From NCBI RefSeq assembly GCF_003258945.1, contig NZ_QLIX01000002.1, forward strand, positions 372,843 to 436,842: DNA of 64,000 bases, written 5' to 3'. A model generated the notes under the pieces. That model did not search any database, was not told the DNA's origin, and was given only the letters and a program-made list of their open reading frames with translations. Position numbers and translations under genes: made by a program. Positions 10,776-19,353 of the stretch are shown piece by piece (the stretch's first letter is position 1; every line of letters starts with the position of its first letter). The stretch comes from Roseicella frigidaeris. Lineage in GTDB: Bacteria; Pseudomonadota; Alphaproteobacteria; Acetobacterales; Acetobacteraceae.

Positions 10776-11660
10776 ATGGACGACATATTCGGCATTCCCG
10801 CGCCACTGCTGTTCGGGCAGCTCCTGCTTGGGCTGATCAACGGCGCCTTCTACGCGATGCTGTCGCTGGGCCTGGCGGTGATCTTCGGCCTGCTCAACAT
10901 CGTCAACATGGCGCATGGCGCGCAATTCATGATGGGCGCCTTCGCCGCCTGGATGCTGCTCGCCTGGGGCGGCATCGGCTACTGGTGGGCGCTGCTGCTG
11001 GCGCCGATCATCGTCGGCATCACCGGGGTGATCCTGGAGAAGCTGTTCATCAGCCGGCTCTACAAGCTCGATCACCTCTACGGGCTGTTGCTGACCTTCG
11101 GCCTGGCGCTGATCATCGAGGGCGTGTTCCGCAACGAGTTCGGCTCCTCGGGCCTGCCCTACCGGATCCCGCCCGAGCTCAGCGGCGCCTGGGATCTCGG
11201 CTTCATGTTCATGCCGGTCTATCGCGGCTGGGTAGTGGTCGCGGCGCTCATCCTCTGCCTCACCACCTGGCTGGTGATCGAGAAGACGCGGCTCGGCGCC
11301 TATCTCCGGGCCGCCACGGAGAACGCGGCGCTGGTGCAGGCCTTCGGCGTGAACGTGCCGCGGATGGTGACGCTCACCTACGGCGCCGGCGTGGCGCTGG
11401 CCGCGGTCGGCGGCGTGCTGGCGGCGCCGATCTACTCGGTGAACCCGCAGATGGGCTCGAACCTGATCATCGTCGTCTTCGCGGTGGTGGTCATCGGCGG
11501 CATGGGCTCCATCCTCGGCTCGATCCTCACCGGCTTCGCGCTCGGCATCGTCGAGGGCCTGACCAAGGTCTTCTGGCCCGAGGCCTCCGCCACCGTCATC
11601 TTCGTCATCATGGCGATCGTGCTGCTCGCGCGTCCCGCCGGCCTCTTCGGGAGGGCCTGA
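10776..11660 (+). CDS. livH: ABC importer permease LivH
   Basis: 294 residues with about eight membrane spans, of the branched-chain amino acid/amide permease family. Typical blocks are INGAFYAMLSLGLAVIFGLLNIVNMAHG near the N terminus and VFAVVVIGGMGSILGSILTGF in the second half (ATPase-contact loop region). Start ATG 10776. Only one bases separates its stop from the livM start, so the two permeases are made together. Confidence 0.93.
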   Translation: MDDIFGIPAPLLFGQLLLGLINGAFYAMLSLGLAVIFGLLNIVNMAHGAQFMMGAFAAWMLLAWGGIGYWWALLLAPIIVGITGVILEKLFISRLYKLDHLYGLLLTFGLALIIEGVFRNEFGSSGLPYRIPPELSGAWDLGFMFMPVYRGWVVVAALILCLTTWLVIEKTRLGAYLRAATENAALVQAFGVNVPRMVTLTYGAGVALAAVGGVLAAPIYSVNPQMGSNLIIVVFAVVVIGGMGSILGSILTGFALGIVEGLTKVFWPEASATVIFVIMAIVLLARPAGLFGRA

Positions 11661-11661
11661 C

Positions 11662-12657
11662 ATGGCCGACACCACCTCCATCACCGCCGGCGCGCTCCCG
11701 GATGCGGTCCAGGAATCGAGCGGCGCCTGGGGCTTCTCCCGGGCGCAGCTCGTCGCCCTGGCGATCCTGCTCGTCTTCCTCGGGGTGGCGCCCTTCGTGC
11801 TCTACCCCGTCTTCCTGATGAAGCTCTATTGCTTCGCCCTCTTCGCCTGCGCCTTCAACCTGCTGATCGGCTATGTCGGCCTGCTCAGCTTCGGCCATGC
11901 CGCCTATTTCGGCATGGGCGGCTACCTCGCCGGCTATGCCGCCAAGGCCTGGGGGATCAGCCCGGAGATCTCCATCCTCATCGGCGGGGCGACGGCCGGG
12001 CTGCTCGGCGTGGTGGCGGGGTGGATCGCCATCCGCCGGCAGGGCATCTACTTCGCGATGATCACCCTGGCCCTCGCGCAGATGGTCTATTTCTTCTGCG
12101 TCCAGGCCCCCTTCACCGGCGGCGAGGACGGCATCCAGGCGATCCCCCGCGGCAACCTCTTCGGCGTCGTCCCGCTCGACCGCGACATGGCGATGTACTG
12201 GGTGGTCGCCGCGGTCTTCCTGGCCGGCTTCCTCCTCGTGCATCGCATCATCCATTCGCCCTATGGCCAGGTGCTGAAGGCGATCCGGGAGAACGAGCCG
12301 CGCGCTACCTCGCTCGGCTACCGCACGGATGACTACAAGCTCCTTGCCTTCATCCTCTCCGCCACGCTGGCCGGGGTGGCCGGGGCGACCAAGTCGATCG
12401 TCTTCGGCATCGCCACCCTGACGGACGTGCACTGGTCGATGTCGGGCGAGGTGGTGCTGATGACCCTGGTCGGCGGACTCGGCACCGTCTTCGGGCCGGT
12501 GGTCGGCGCCGCGGTCATCGTCACCATGCAGAACTACCTCGCCGAGATGGGCGCCTGGGTCACAGTCATCCAGGGCGTCATCTTCGTCACCTGCGTGCTC
12601 GCCTTCCGGCGCGGCCTGATCGGCGAGCTGGCGGCGCTGCTGAAGGTGAAGCTGTAA
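11662..12657 (+). CDS. livM: ABC importer permease LivM
   Basis: 331 residues, second permease of the importer. An N-terminal cytoplasmic tail of about 30 residues precedes the first membrane segment; the family blocks LLSFGHAAYFGMGGY, AIRENEPRATSLGY (coupling-helix region) and LVGGLGTVFGPVVGA are all present. The ribosome site GGGAGGG lies inside the end of livH. This is the last gene of the importer operon and is followed by a hairpin. Confidence 0.93.
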   Translation: MADTTSITAGALPDAVQESSGAWGFSRAQLVALAILLVFLGVAPFVLYPVFLMKLYCFALFACAFNLLIGYVGLLSFGHAAYFGMGGYLAGYAAKAWGISPEISILIGGATAGLLGVVAGWIAIRRQGIYFAMITLALAQMVYFFCVQAPFTGGEDGIQAIPRGNLFGVVPLDRDMAMYWVVAAVFLAGFLLVHRIIHSPYGQVLKAIRENEPRATSLGYRTDDYKLLAFILSATLAGVAGATKSIVFGIATLTDVHWSMSGEVVLMTLVGGLGTVFGPVVGAAVIVTMQNYLAEMGAWVTVIQGVIFVTCVLAFRRGLIGELAALLKVKL

Positions 12658-12666
12658 CCTCGCCGG

Positions 12667-12693
12667 GCGGGCGGAGAGGCTGGCTCCGCCCGC
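12667..12693 (+). terminator. Hairpin terminator between convergent genes
   Basis: GCGGGCGGAG (12667-12676) and CTCCGCCCGC (12684-12693) form a perfect 10-bp stem with a 7-base loop. It lies between the livM stop and the stop of the oppositely oriented hydrolase, so it could end both transcripts. There is no T tract. Confidence 0.55.
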
Positions 12694-12717
12694 ATCGCCC
12701 TCCCCCTGCGGCGAGGC

Positions 12718-13845
12718 TCAGCCCAGCCAGCGGAGCAGATGCGCGACCACCTGCTCGGGCTGTTCCTGCTGCACCCAATGGCCGGCGCCCTCGATCAGCT
12801 GCACCTCGCTCATCCGGGTGCAGGCGATCTCCCGCATCCGCCGCAGCGCGCCCGGCACTTGCTCCGTCCCCCAGTCGCTGGCCCCGGCCAGGAAGATCGA
12901 GGGGATGTCGATGGTCCGCCCGGCGAAGATCTGGGCCTCCGCCTCGAAGCGGCCCGTGGTGCGGCAGCGGTACCAGTTGAGCCCGCCCTGGAAGCCGGTG
13001 CGGGCATATTCGCCGGCATAGACGGCGAGATCCTGCTCCGGCAGCCAGCGGCAGGCGGCGATCGCTGCGGTATCGGGCCGCTCGGGCCGCACCGTCTCGG
13101 CCATGCCCTTGCCGAGATCCATGATGTAGTAGGTCGGCATCTGCGCCAGCGCCTCGGCCGTCCAGCCAGCGAGCGGGAAGGGCCGGTTGCCCGGCCAGTC
13201 GGCGCTCTTCACGTGGTAATAGGCGCGCAGGAAGGCATGCACGCCCTCCGGGCAATGCCACATCTCGGCATCGGCCCCCGGCTCCGAATAGTACCATTGG
13301 TAATGCTTGCGCGGCCGCGGCAGGGCGGCCAGCGCGGCATGGATATCGGGGGCCGGCGCGCGCGCCGGCGTCTCCTCCGGCAGGGCGGGCGGCCCGGCGA
13401 AGGGGGCGCTCATCAGCGCGACGCGGCGGAACACGTCCGGGCGGACCAGCGCGCACCAGGCGGCCACCGGCGAGCCGAAATCATGGCCGATCACCGCCTC
13501 GACATGCCCATAGCCCAGCGCCGCCACCAGCCCGAGCTGGTCGCGCACGAGGTTCAGCATGCGAAAGGGCGCCAGATCGGCCTCGTAGCTCGTGTCGCAG
13601 CCGGTGGTGCGGCCATAGCCGCGCTGGTCGGGGGCGACGACATGGAAGCCGGCGGCCGCCAGCGCCGGCATCACCCGGCGCCAGGACCAGGCGAGTTCGG
13701 GGAATCCGTGCAGCAGCAGCAGGCAGGGCTGGCCCGCTCGCCCCGCCTCGAGGACATGCACCGACAGCCCGTTGATGCCCGGGATGATGCGGGCGCGGAT
13801 GCCGGGCGGCAGCACGCCCGGCTCGAGGGGCGGAAGCGTGGACAT
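12718..13845 (-). CDS. Epoxide hydrolase-like alpha/beta hydrolase
   Basis: 375 residues from ATG 13845, chosen for the strong upstream GGAGGAGA; the frame itself extends further but through repeat DNA. HGFPELAWSW holds the oxyanion HGxP, GHDFGSPVAAW gives the nucleophilic aspartate in the GxDxG elbow, and GAGHWVQQEQP the catalytic histidine. An aspartate nucleophile points to soluble epoxide hydrolase or haloalkane-dehalogenase-like chemistry, with HGFPE favouring the former. Cap-domain tyrosines (HYQWYYSEPG) could polarise the epoxide. Monocistronic. Confidence 0.85.
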   Translation of the reverse strand: MSTLPPLEPGVLPPGIRARIIPGINGLSVHVLEAGRAGQPCLLLLHGFPELAWSWRRVMPALAAAGFHVVAPDQRGYGRTTGCDTSYEADLAPFRMLNLVRDQLGLVAALGYGHVEAVIGHDFGSPVAAWCALVRPDVFRRVALMSAPFAGPPALPEETPARAPAPDIHAALAALPRPRKHYQWYYSEPGADAEMWHCPEGVHAFLRAYYHVKSADWPGNRPFPLAGWTAEALAQMPTYYIMDLGKGMAETVRPERPDTAAIAACRWLPEQDLAVYAGEYARTGFQGGLNWYRCRTTGRFEAEAQIFAGRTIDIPSIFLAGASDWGTEQVPGALRRMREIACTRMSEVQLIEGAGHWVQQEQPEQVVAHLLRWLG

Positions 13846-13920
13846 TGTCTCCTCCGGATGGGTTTGCGCGCAGTGTAGCGCGGGTTGCGTCCGGCCGAAG
13901 CGGCGCGGTGCCCGGGCGAG

Positions 13921-14068
13921 AGCGGGATCGCCTGAGGCGGGCGCACCGAAGGCGTGGATCACGCGATCAAACAACGGCCTGGACCATGGTCCGCGAACCG
14001 GGGTGAGCGGATCGTGGTCTGGACCCCGATCGGGTGGACTCACCTGATCGGGTGAAGATGCTCTGAAA
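13921..14068 (-). repeat. Mosaic palindromic repeat, copy A
   Basis: Read on the minus strand this matches about 150 bases of copy B (15265-15418): AGAGCATCTTCACCYGATCA, then GGTGAGTCCAC, GACCATGGTC, CACGCCTTCGGTG and CGCCTCAGGCGATC. It is inverted relative to copy B, and the two copies bracket the dioxygenase/cupin pair. It lies wholly between genes, 9 bases from the stop of the thiol dioxygenase gene. Confidence 0.8.
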
Positions 14069-14076
14069 ACAAAAGC

Positions 14077-14658
14077 CTAGGCCGCCGGGCTGCCCGCCCA
14101 GATGTTCGGCAGGGTGTCATTGGCATAGCCGGAGACGAAGGCCTGTGCCGCGCCGGTCTCGGGATCGAAGCTGCGGCGCCGGATCGCGCCGATATTCCCG
14201 CCATAGCAATGGATGCTGATGCTGACCTCCGGCGCCGCATTCTCGACGGTGTGGATGTCGTAGGTGGCCTGGCTGACCGTCGCCACCTCGCCCGGCCGCA
14301 GGCTGTCCCGCCGCCCCGGCCGCGGCGGCGTCCCCGCGGGCCCGAGCCGGTACTCGGTCGAGACCTCCGCGCCGCGGAGCTGGCCGACCAGCCCCCAGAC
14401 ACCATGGTCATGGATGGGCGTCCGCTGCCCCTTCCCCCAGACGAAGCTGACCAGGCTGAAGCGCTCGAACGGATCGCAATGCAGCAGGTACTGGCGGTAG
14501 CGCGGGCCCGCCTCGGCGAAGGCCGGCGGCAGCCAGTCCGCCGTGGCGACCAGCTGGCGGAGCAGAGAGGCACCCTGGGAAAGGCAGGCCTCGGCGCCCC
14601 CGGCCTCCACCAGCCGCGTCATGTCCTGGATGAAACGGCGCAACCGGATGGTTCCCAT
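14077..14658 (-). CDS. Cysteine dioxygenase-family thiol dioxygenase
   Basis: 193 residues, cupin fold. H83 and H85 (PIHDHGVWGL) and H136 (DIHTVEN) match the three-histidine Fe(II) site of cysteine dioxygenases, which oxidise a thiol to a sulfinate. The ITxxxR-type substrate region is represented by RYRQYLLHCDPFERFSLV. Whether the substrate is cysteine or 3-mercaptopropionate cannot be settled. Start ATG 14658; divergent from the next cupin gene across 70 bases that must hold both promoters. Confidence 0.82.
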   Translation of the reverse strand: MGTIRLRRFIQDMTRLVEAGGAEACLSQGASLLRQLVATADWLPPAFAEAGPRYRQYLLHCDPFERFSLVSFVWGKGQRTPIHDHGVWGLVGQLRGAEVSTEYRLGPAGTPPRPGRRDSLRPGEVATVSQATYDIHTVENAAPEVSISIHCYGGNIGAIRRRSFDPETGAAQAFVSGYANDTLPNIWAGSPAA

Positions 14659-14728
14659 GGCCCTGGCCTCCCTGTGCGGCGGCGAACCTTAGCCGGCCGC
14701 GCGTGTTGCCCGTTTGCGGAGGCGCAAG

Positions 14729-15214
14729 ATGACCGATGATCCCGAGCTGCTCTTCCTGGCCGATGACGGCACGATTCCCAACAATCCGCGATTGCCGGTC
14801 CTGCTCTTCCGTGCGGCGGTGCCGGCCGGCGACCCCGGGCCGGTCGAGGACCTTTTCGCCCGGCATGGCTGGCCGCCGGCCTGGCGGAACGGCATCTACC
14901 CCTATCACCACTACCACCCGGATGCGCATGAGGCGCTGGCGATCATCCGGGGCGATGTCCGGGTGATGCTGGGCGGCGAGGCGGGGCAGGCCCTGGACCT
15001 GACGGCCGGCGACGTGGTCGTGCTGCCGGCCGGCACAGGGCACCGCAATCTCGGCGCCAGCGGCGATCTGCTGGTGGTCGGGGCCTACCCGCCGGGGCAG
15101 TCGCCCACGGAATACCGCGGCCGCCCGGGCGAGCACGCGGAGGCCGTGCCGCAGATCACGCAGCTCCCCGACCCGCCCTGCGAGCCGGTGCGTGGCGGCG
15201 CTTGGCCGCTCTAG
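14729..15214 (+). CDS. YjlB-like cupin domain protein
   Basis: 161 residues from ATG 14729 (GCGGAGG upstream). IPNNPRLPVLLFRAA near the N terminus resembles YjlB-type cupins; HHYHPDAHEALAI carries the first metal-binding cluster and PAGTGHRNL the second. No enzymatic activity is known for this group. Its TAG stop lies inside the first palindrome of repeat copy B (CTCTAGAGC). The shared divergent promoter region with the thiol dioxygenase suggests a common function or regulation. Confidence 0.8.
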   Translation: MTDDPELLFLADDGTIPNNPRLPVLLFRAAVPAGDPGPVEDLFARHGWPPAWRNGIYPYHHYHPDAHEALAIIRGDVRVMLGGEAGQALDLTAGDVVVLPAGTGHRNLGASGDLLVVGAYPPGQSPTEYRGRPGEHAEAVPQITQLPDPPCEPVRGGAWPL

Positions 15215-15525
15215 AGCATTTCCCGTTCAATCTGGTTCACGGCAAAGCTCTAGATTGTTGTTTTTAGAGCATCTTCACCTGATCAGGTGAGTCCACCTGA
15301 TCGGGATCTGCTCTAGACCAAGAGCCGTTCACCCGGGTTCACGGACCATGGTCTAGCGTGTTGTTGTATCGCGTGCGTCACGCCTTCGGTGTTTCCGCCT
15401 CAGGCGATCACGCTCTGGAGCATTTCCGCTCACCCGCCGTCGCGGCAAATGCGCCAGCCTGGTGGTTTCCGAGCACCGTCACCCGTTCGAGCGTCTTCAC
15501 CCGGACGGGAAATGCTTTCGCAAAG
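15208..15525 (+). repeat. Mosaic palindromic repeat, copy B (most complete)
   Basis: Fills most of the 468-base gap 15215-15682. It is a chain of related units of about 45-60 bases, each bounded by short inverted ends: 15210-15254 (TCTAGAGC...GCTCTAGA), 15265-15317 (TAGAGC...GCTCTA), 15313-15356 (CTAGACCA...TGGTCTAG), 15354-15418, then a GAGCATTTCC unit like the first. Copies A and C match different parts of it. No ORF is credible inside. The rest of the gap (15526-15682) shows nothing I can identify beyond a short AAGGGA before the next gene. Confidence 0.85.
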
Positions 15526-15682
15526 GGAAGCGCGGGACGCGCCCTGTGCGACGATCCCGATGGCGCTGTGCCCCGTCAGGAGGGATGATCCCGGGATGGC
15601 GGCCAGGCAGGGCCCGCCTTGCCGGGGGAATGAGGATGTCGCAGCGCGGTCTGGGCCGTGATGCAAGGGACGTGGCTTGCCC

Positions 15683-16447
15683 ATGAGCGCGCTGGGCCTG
15701 GCCGCGATCGCCCTCGGCCTCAGCCTCCTGGCGTCGTTGCTCGGCCTGTGGCTGCGCTCGGTCCTGCCGGCGCATCACCTGGAAGCCGAATCGCGGGAGG
15801 CGATGCACCTCGTGCTGGCGCTGGTCGCCAGCATGGCGGCGCTGGTGCTGGGCCTGCTGGTCAACACGGCGCAGGGCGTCTACCGCAACCAGGGGGAAAA
15901 CCTGCTCGCCCTGGCGGCCGATCTCGTCACCCTCGATCGCGTGCTGTTGCGCTACGGCCCGGCGGCGCAGGAGGTCCGCCTGGTGCTGCGGCAGGATGTG
16001 CGGGCCGAGTTCGGGGTCATCATGACCGCCGATGGCGTCCGCTCGGCATTGATGCTGCCCGCGGCCGAGCAGAACCTGCTGGAGCCGCTGAACGAAGCCC
16101 TGCGGCGGCTGCAGCCCGGGACCCAGGCGCAGCGGCATGATCTCGACCTCGCCCTGGACCTCGCCGAGGCGATCACGCGCACCCGCACGCTGATGGCGGC
16201 CCGGCAGGAGAGCGCCCTGCCGGGCCCCTTCCTCGGCGTGCTGCTCTTCTGGCTGACGATCCTGTTCCTCGGCTTCGGCCTGCTGGCCCGGCCCAACCCC
16301 ACCGTCGCGGCGTCGATGCTGATCGGCGCCCTCGCCGTCGCCAGCGCGCTCTTCCTCATCATCGAGCTCGATCGGCCCTTCGATGGGCTGATGCATCTGT
16401 CGAATGCGCCCCTGCAGGCGGCGCTGCGGGCGATCGACCCCCGTTAG
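15683..16447 (+). CDS. DUF4239 membrane protein
   Basis: 254 residues from ATG 15683 (TTG 15677 is an alternative). Two N-terminal hydrophobic segments, a soluble helical middle with SREAMHLVLALVASMAALVLG, and two C-terminal membrane segments followed by ELDRPFDGLMHLSN match the DUF4239 bestrophin-like family. Function unknown. Its TAG stop begins TAGAGCAGATCC, a fragment of the mosaic repeat. Confidence 0.78.
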   Translation: MSALGLAAIALGLSLLASLLGLWLRSVLPAHHLEAESREAMHLVLALVASMAALVLGLLVNTAQGVYRNQGENLLALAADLVTLDRVLLRYGPAAQEVRLVLRQDVRAEFGVIMTADGVRSALMLPAAEQNLLEPLNEALRRLQPGTQAQRHDLDLALDLAEAITRTRTLMAARQESALPGPFLGVLLFWLTILFLGFGLLARPNPTVAASMLIGALAVASALFLIIELDRPFDGLMHLSNAPLQAALRAIDPR

Positions 16448-16456
16448 AGCAGATCC
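16445..16456 (+). repeat. Short mosaic-repeat fragment at a stop codon
   Basis: TAGAGCAGATCC is the reverse complement of the right end of the second unit of copy B (GGATCTGCTCTA). As in the cupin gene, the TAG of TAGAGC supplies the stop codon. A chance match is possible at this length. Confidence 0.4.
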
Positions 16457-16541
16457 TGTCCGGCGGCGATCTGCCCCAGGCCTAGCCCCTGGCCGTGCCG
16501 CATCCGCCATGGGAGGCTCCATGGCTAAGGGAGGCAGCGGC

Positions 16542-17177
16542 ATGAGCGACCTGTTCGAGATCATCCACGGCACGCGGGCGATGCGGCGGCTGAAGCCGGA
16601 CCCGGTGCCGGACGAGTTGATCCTGCGCATCCTCCGCGCCGGCACCGCCGCGGCGAATGGCGGCAACACCCAGCGCTGGCGCTTCCTGGTGCTGAAGGAT
16701 CCGGCCCGCAAGCGCGCCGTGCAGGCCTGGTACAAGCGGGCCTATGACGAGGTGATCGGCCCGCGCTATGCGAACAGCCCGCCGCCGCCCGGGGCGGATG
16801 CGGCGAAATACGCCCGCCAGCACCGCGCCGTCGAATACCTGACCGAGCATTTCCACGAGGCGCCGGTCTGGATCGTCGCCTGCCTGCTGGAGGAGAAGCC
16901 GACGCGCTGGTCCGGCGCCTCCATCTATCCGGCGGTGCAGAACATGCTGCTCGCCGCCCGGGCGCTCGGATTGGGCTCGACGCTGACCACCCGGCATCTG
17001 CTGTTCGAGGCGGAGGCCGAGGCGGCGCTCGGCCTGCCGCCCGGCGTGCATAGCTACGCCATCCTGCCGATCGGCTGGCCGATGGGGAAATTCGGCCCGG
17101 TCGGCCGCGGGCCGCTGGACGAGATCACCTATCTCGACAATTGGGGCGAGCCCTGGCAGGCGGCGCGGGAGGGCTGA
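16542..17177 (+). CDS. Nitroreductase-family FMN protein
   Basis: 211 residues from ATG 16542, with AAGGGAGG 8 bases upstream; ATG 16521 (GGGAGG upstream) is an alternative. The N-terminal TRAMRRLKPDPVPDE matches the FMN-phosphate-binding start of nitroreductases (R-S-x-R type), followed by AGTAAANGGNTQRW and a dimer-interface region SIYPAVQNMLLAARALGLGS typical of the family. It likely reduces a nitro or quinone compound, or an enone, with NAD(P)H. Ends in front of a strong hairpin. Confidence 0.85.
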   Translation: MSDLFEIIHGTRAMRRLKPDPVPDELILRILRAGTAAANGGNTQRWRFLVLKDPARKRAVQAWYKRAYDEVIGPRYANSPPPPGADAAKYARQHRAVEYLTEHFHEAPVWIVACLLEEKPTRWSGASIYPAVQNMLLAARALGLGSTLTTRHLLFEAEAEAALGLPPGVHSYAILPIGWPMGKFGPVGRGPLDEITYLDNWGEPWQAAREG

Positions 17178-17193
17178 ACCGCCGCCGCCGGGC

Positions 17194-17223
17194 CGGCCGG
17201 GGATGCGGGCGCATCCCCGGCCG
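17194..17223 (+). terminator. Strong bidirectional hairpin
   Basis: CGGCCGGGGATGC (17194-17206) and GCATCCCCGGCCG (17211-17223) form a perfect 13-bp stem with a 4-base loop, between convergent nitroreductase and alcohol dehydrogenase genes. No T run follows on either strand. Confidence 0.6.
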
Positions 17224-17228
17224 ATGCG

Positions 17229-18296
17229 TCAGGCGGCCGCGCCGACCAGCACCACGCGGCCGGTGATCTGGCCGTTCTTCAGCCGGTTGAGCACCGCATC
17301 GGCATTCTTCTGCGGCTGTTTCTCGACCGGAATCGCCGGGATCTGGCCCTTCTTGGCGATGTCGATCAGCGCCCGCAGCTCCTTGACGTTGCCGACATAG
17401 CTGCCCTGGATGGTGATGGCGCGGATCGGCATCAGCGGCAGCGGGATCTGCATCTCGCCGCCGAAGAGGCCCACCTGCACCAGCTTGCCGCCCTTGCGCA
17501 GCGCGTCGAAGGCGAAGCGCGCCGTCTGGGTGCCGTTGACCAGGTCGATCACGCCGGCCACCGGCCCGCCGCAGGCCTCGACGATGCGCTGCGTCGTGCC
17601 CTCGTTGCTCGCCAGCACGGTCTCGGTCGCGCCCTGCTCCTTCGCCGCGTCGAGCTTCTTCTGGTCGACATCGACGACGCAGATGCGCTTGTGGCCAAGC
17701 GCCTTCAGAATGGCGATGGCGTTCAGCCCGAGGCCGCCCGCGCCGACGAGCACGATCGGCTCGTTCGGCTCGATCGGCATCAGCTTGTTGATCGCCGAGT
17801 AGACGGTGATGCCGGAGCAGGCATAGGTCGCGGCCAGCGCCGGATCCACGCCCTCGATATCGACCAGATGCTTCACATGCGTCGCCAGTACATGCGTCGC
17901 ATAGCCGCCATTCTGGTAGACGCCGAGGCTGCGCGGCGTCAGGCACATATTCTCCTCGTCCTTCTGGCAGACCGCGCATTTGCCGCAGCCGACCCAGGGA
18001 TAGACGACGCGGAGATCGCCGACCTTGGTGCCCTGGCCGGCGGCATCGGGGCCGAGCTTGACCACCCGGCCGACGATCTCATGGCCCATCGCCAGCGGCA
18101 GCACCACGCCGCGATCGGTCAGGCGCATCTTGCCGCGCGAGCCGAGATCGTACTCGCCCTCCCAGATATGCAGGTCGGAATGGCAGACGCCGGCATGGGT
18201 GACCTCGAGCAGGACCTCGGCGCCCTTCGGCTCCGGCGTCGGCATCTCGATCTCCTGCAACGGCTTGCCGGTCTCGACGACGGCCCAGGCACGCAT
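17229..18296 (-). CDS. Zinc-dependent alcohol dehydrogenase
   Basis: 355 residues of the MDR family. HAGVCHSDLHIWEG gives the catalytic zinc cysteine and GHEIVGRV the histidine-glutamate pair; GCGKCAVCQKDEENMC is the structural zinc lobe with four cysteines; LVGAGGLGLNAIAI is the NAD(P)-binding Rossmann motif with VVDVD after it (acidic, so NAD preferred by inference). A full-length primary or secondary alcohol dehydrogenase. Stands alone; start ATG 18296. Confidence 0.9.
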   Translation of the reverse strand: MRAWAVVETGKPLQEIEMPTPEPKGAEVLLEVTHAGVCHSDLHIWEGEYDLGSRGKMRLTDRGVVLPLAMGHEIVGRVVKLGPDAAGQGTKVGDLRVVYPWVGCGKCAVCQKDEENMCLTPRSLGVYQNGGYATHVLATHVKHLVDIEGVDPALAATYACSGITVYSAINKLMPIEPNEPIVLVGAGGLGLNAIAILKALGHKRICVVDVDQKKLDAAKEQGATETVLASNEGTTQRIVEACGGPVAGVIDLVNGTQTARFAFDALRKGGKLVQVGLFGGEMQIPLPLMPIRAITIQGSYVGNVKELRALIDIAKKGQIPAIPVEKQPQKNADAVLNRLKNGQITGRVVLVGAAA

Positions 18297-18382
18297 GGCG
18301 TTCTCTCCCGCAAGGACTAAGGGCGCGCATGGGACAACCGCCGGCCCCGGCGGTCAAGGCGTGCCGGGAAGGGCGGCAGCGC

Positions 18383-19348
18383 CTAATCCGCCGTGATGCC
18401 GCGCTCCCGCACCACCTGGCCCCAGAGGGCGATCTGCCGGTCGAGGAAGGCGCCGAATTCCGCGGGGGTGGAGGCGACGACATCGACGCCCTGGCCCTCC
18501 TCCAGCCGCTGGCGCAGCCCTGGCTCGGCGAGGGCGGCGGCGAGCGCCGCATGGAATCGGCCGAGGATCGGCGCCGGCACGCCCGCCGGCCCGAGCATGC
18601 CCCAGAAGGCCTCCGCCGCGACGCCCGGGAAGCCCGCCTCGGCGAAGCTCGGCAGATCCGGCAGGCCGGCGGCGCGGCGCGCCCCGCTCTGCACCAGCGG
18701 CCGCAGCCGGGTCCCGACCTGCCCGCCAAGGCCGACGCGCGAGGCGATGACGAGATCGACCTCGCCCGCCGCCGCGGCGGCGGCGAGCGGCCCGCCGCCG
18801 CGATAGGGCACATGCACCAGCCGAAGCCCGGCCTCGCGCTGCCAGACCTCCATGGTGAGATGGGCGAGGCTGCCGGCGCCGACTGTACCGTAGGTGAGGC
18901 TGTTGGGCCTGGCGCGCGCCGCCGCGACGACCTCGGCGAGTCGGGTCCAGGGGCGCCCGACCGGCGTCGCCAGCAGCATCGGCGCCGTCGCCACCAGCAT
19001 CACCGGCGCGAAGTCGCGCCGCGCATCGAAGCCGGCCTGCGGGTTCAGCGCGTTGATCGTCGCATGGCTGTCGAAGACCAGCACCCATGTCTGGCCGTCC
19101 GGCGCCGCGCGCGCCGCCGCCGCGGTGCCAAGCGCGCCGGCGGCACCCGAGCGGTTCTCCACCACCACCGGCACGCCGAGGCCCGCCTGCAGCGACGGCG
19201 CGAGGAGCCGGAGGATGGTGTCGACGCTGCCGCCGGGCGGGAAGGGGGCGATGAGGCGGATCGGCCCGGTGGGCCAGGCCTCGGCACTCCCCGATGCGGC
19301 CGGCAAGGCCGCCGCGGCGGGGAGGGCGAGGAGGCCGCGGCGGCGCAC
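18383..19348 (-). CDS. Bug-family periplasmic receptor (TTT type)
   Basis: 321 residues from GTG 19348. Signal RRRGLLALPAAAALPA ends near GSAEAWP. PIRLIAPFPPGGSVDTILR and VENRSGAAGALGTAA are the hallmark carboxylate-binding blocks of Bug/TctC receptors, which bind small carboxylates for tripartite tricarboxylate transporters. No TctA or TctB is in the window, as is common for the many orphan Bug genes in such genomes. Five bases downstream of telA, so it is probably expressed with that operon although the functions look unrelated. Confidence 0.88.
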   Translation of the reverse strand: MRRRGLLALPAAAALPAASGSAEAWPTGPIRLIAPFPPGGSVDTILRLLAPSLQAGLGVPVVVENRSGAAGALGTAAAARAAPDGQTWVLVFDSHATINALNPQAGFDARRDFAPVMLVATAPMLLATPVGRPWTRLAEVVAAARARPNSLTYGTVGAGSLAHLTMEVWQREAGLRLVHVPYRGGGPLAAAAAAGEVDLVIASRVGLGGQVGTRLRPLVQSGARRAAGLPDLPSFAEAGFPGVAAEAFWGMLGPAGVPAPILGRFHAALAAALAEPGLRQRLEEGQGVDVVASTPAEFGAFLDRQIALWGQVVRERGITAD

Positions 19349-19353
19349 CGGCC

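Noticed and set aside
13921-15525. Insertion sequence with terminal inverted repeats A and B
   Set aside because: No transposase lies between or beside the copies, no target-site duplication is visible, and a third partial copy elsewhere shows these are a dispersed intergenic repeat.
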